This document shows positions 5,188-6,113 of a stretch of 6,113 bases of DNA, one piece after another (the stretch's first letter is position 1; each line of letters starts with the position of its first letter). Location: assembly GCA_041856085.1 (NCBI GenBank), contig JBHAFL010000001.1, positions 1-6,113 of the forward strand, written 5' to 3'. This stretch comes from RUG754 sp041856085 (lineage in GTDB: Bacteria > Bacillota > Clostridia > Peptostreptococcales > Anaerovoracaceae). The notes beneath the pieces are model-generated. The model was not told the DNA's origin. It searched no databases and saw only the letters and a list, made by a program, of their open reading frames with translations. Made by a program: the position numbers and the translations under genes.

Positions 5188-6113
5188 TCAGTCCGCGACT
5201 ATGCCGCTGTACGCGTCGGGATTCTTAGGGTCGGACATTTTAACGGCTATGGCGGAGTATCTCGTCTGCACCTTTTTACCGTCGTCAGCTCTCTTATACC
5301 CTCTCACGCGGAAAAAATATGTTTTGCCGTCCTTATAGTCGCTCAAAAACACCTTTCTCTCGGAGGTCGTCGCAAGCAAGGTGTATTCCTCTCCCTCATC
5401 TTTTCCGTCCTCGGAAATATAGCTTATGTTATAGCCCCCGAGCTTAACGTCGCTGTCGTCCGTATCCCACGTCAAGCTCCAGCCCTGATATCCCGCAGTG
5501 AGACTCATACCGTCAAGCTTGATTTTCGCCAGATTAGACTTGCTGAATCCCTCCGAGTTATCGATGTACCATATATGATTCAGAGAGGCTATGGAGTTCA
5601 TCGTGGTGTTCTCGAATCTAAGAATTCCGAGATTCCTGCCGCCCTTGTTCTGAGCGGAATCGACCGCGTAGAACCTTCCGTCTTCATAGTCGGTAATAAG
5701 CGCGCCGTGCAGTCCCGACGACGAGCTTCCGTAGACAACTATACCCTCAGGGTGCCGTTTCAGCAGCTTCTTCAGCTTGGTTTTTTTATCGTAGGCGCTG
5801 CCGTCTAAGTAACCGTGAACTATATGATAGCTGAGTCCGTCCGCCTCATAGGAGTATTCGTATTTTAGCGAGCTCCCGTTTGCAGAGGTGCAGGCGGTTT
5901 TTCGCAGGGTGTTGTTCGTAACCCTGTTAAAATGTGCCGAGCCGTCAAAATACAGCGCCCTCATTATCATATATGCATTGGCTGAAAGCACGCAGTCGCT
6001 TGACTTATAGTGCTTAACATAGTAATATCTGTCGTCTTCGATGTTCAGTTTTGATAGGTCTGTTTCTCCGTAGCCATAGGAATAAAAAATGGGGGACGTA
6101 AGCATCAACCCCA
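5188..6113 (-). CDS. C39-like papain-fold protein with fibronectin type III domain (5' end beyond window)
   Basis: C-terminal 300-odd residues of a probable exported or surface protein. The frame is open to the right edge. TTG at 6108 and ATG at 6105 exist, but no ribosome binding site can be seen and the domain seems to begin in mid-sequence, so I treat it as partial. Residues are counted from 6108. The first domain (about 30-185) resembles the C39-like peptidase family: SSDCVLSANAYMIMR (37-50 region) gives candidate nucleophile C39, LHGALITDYEDG (133-144) gives H134, and FYAVDSA (146-152) gives D150, in the order Cys-His-Asp expected for a papain fold. The second domain (about 194-291) is a fibronectin type III module, with the Trp at 210 or 214, GYNISYI (225-231), and GKTYFFRVRGYK (261-272). 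A short tail ends at the TGA at 5190-5188. Proteolytic activity is inferred and not assured. A secretion signal would lie off the window, so location is inferred from the FN3 module. Confidence 0.8.
   Translation of the reverse strand, partial: GLMLTSPIFYSYGYGETDLSKLNIEDDRYYYVKHYKSSDCVLSANAYMIMRALYFDGSAHFNRVTNNTLRKTACTSANGSSLKYEYSYEADGLSYHIVHGYLDGSAYDKKTKLKKLLKRHPEGIVVYGSSSSGLHGALITDYEDGRFYAVDSAQNKGGRNLGILRFENTTMNSIASLNHIWYIDNSEGFSKSNLAKIKLDGMSLTAGYQGWSLTWDTDDSDVKLGGYNISYISEDGKDEGEEYTLLATTSERKVFLSDYKDGKTYFFRVRGYKRADDGKKVQTRYSAIAVKMSDPKNPDAYSGIVAD

Noticed and set aside
1..6113. Defence island, mobile element, toxin-antitoxin pair or CRISPR array
   Set aside because: No transposase, integrase, repeat array, inverted-repeat ends or paired small genes are visible; all six genes belong to known families and leave only short gaps.

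Overview
The window looks like ordinary chromosome from a low-to-moderate GC Firmicute of the class Clostridia. The evidence is a Crt-type enoyl-CoA hydratase close to the clostridial butyrate-pathway enzyme, a UvrX/UmuC-like Y-family polymerase, a Mn-type CDF exporter, GGAGG-type ribosome binding sites and extended -10 promoters. No 16S or other marker is present, so nothing finer than class is claimed. All six genes are on the minus strand, so transcription runs from high to low coordinates. Positive-strand reading frames are shadows.

In order of transcription: (1) 6113-5188 is the C-terminal part of a probable exported protein, with a C39-like papain-fold domain followed by one fibronectin type III domain; its N-terminus lies beyond the right edge. 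(2) 5114-4131 is lplA, lipoate-protein ligase, ending in a strong intrinsic terminator at 4021-4060. (3) 3948-3172 is crt, and (4) 3148-2603 is an FMN nitroreductase 23 nt downstream. These two form a probable operon with its promoter at 4002-4030 and two hairpin terminators at 2557-2575 and 2512-2537. (5) 2358-1192 is a CDF-family metal exporter with a Mn-type site and a doubled cytoplasmic domain, driven by a promoter at 2462-2490 through a leader of about 97 nt. (6) 1150-1 is the Y-family DNA polymerase, cut by the left edge, 41 nt after the exporter with no terminator between.

Functionally this is a set of small independent units: surface protein, cofactor scavenging, acyl-CoA and redox metabolism, metal efflux, and translesion synthesis. 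I see no mobile element, CRISPR array, tRNA, rRNA or defence cassette. I found no convincing undescribed system. The best leads are a 15-nt promoter sequence repeated almost exactly in front of two unrelated transcription units, the nesting of the crt promoter in the lplA terminator, the crt-nitroreductase pairing, and the architectures of the exporter and the surface protein.
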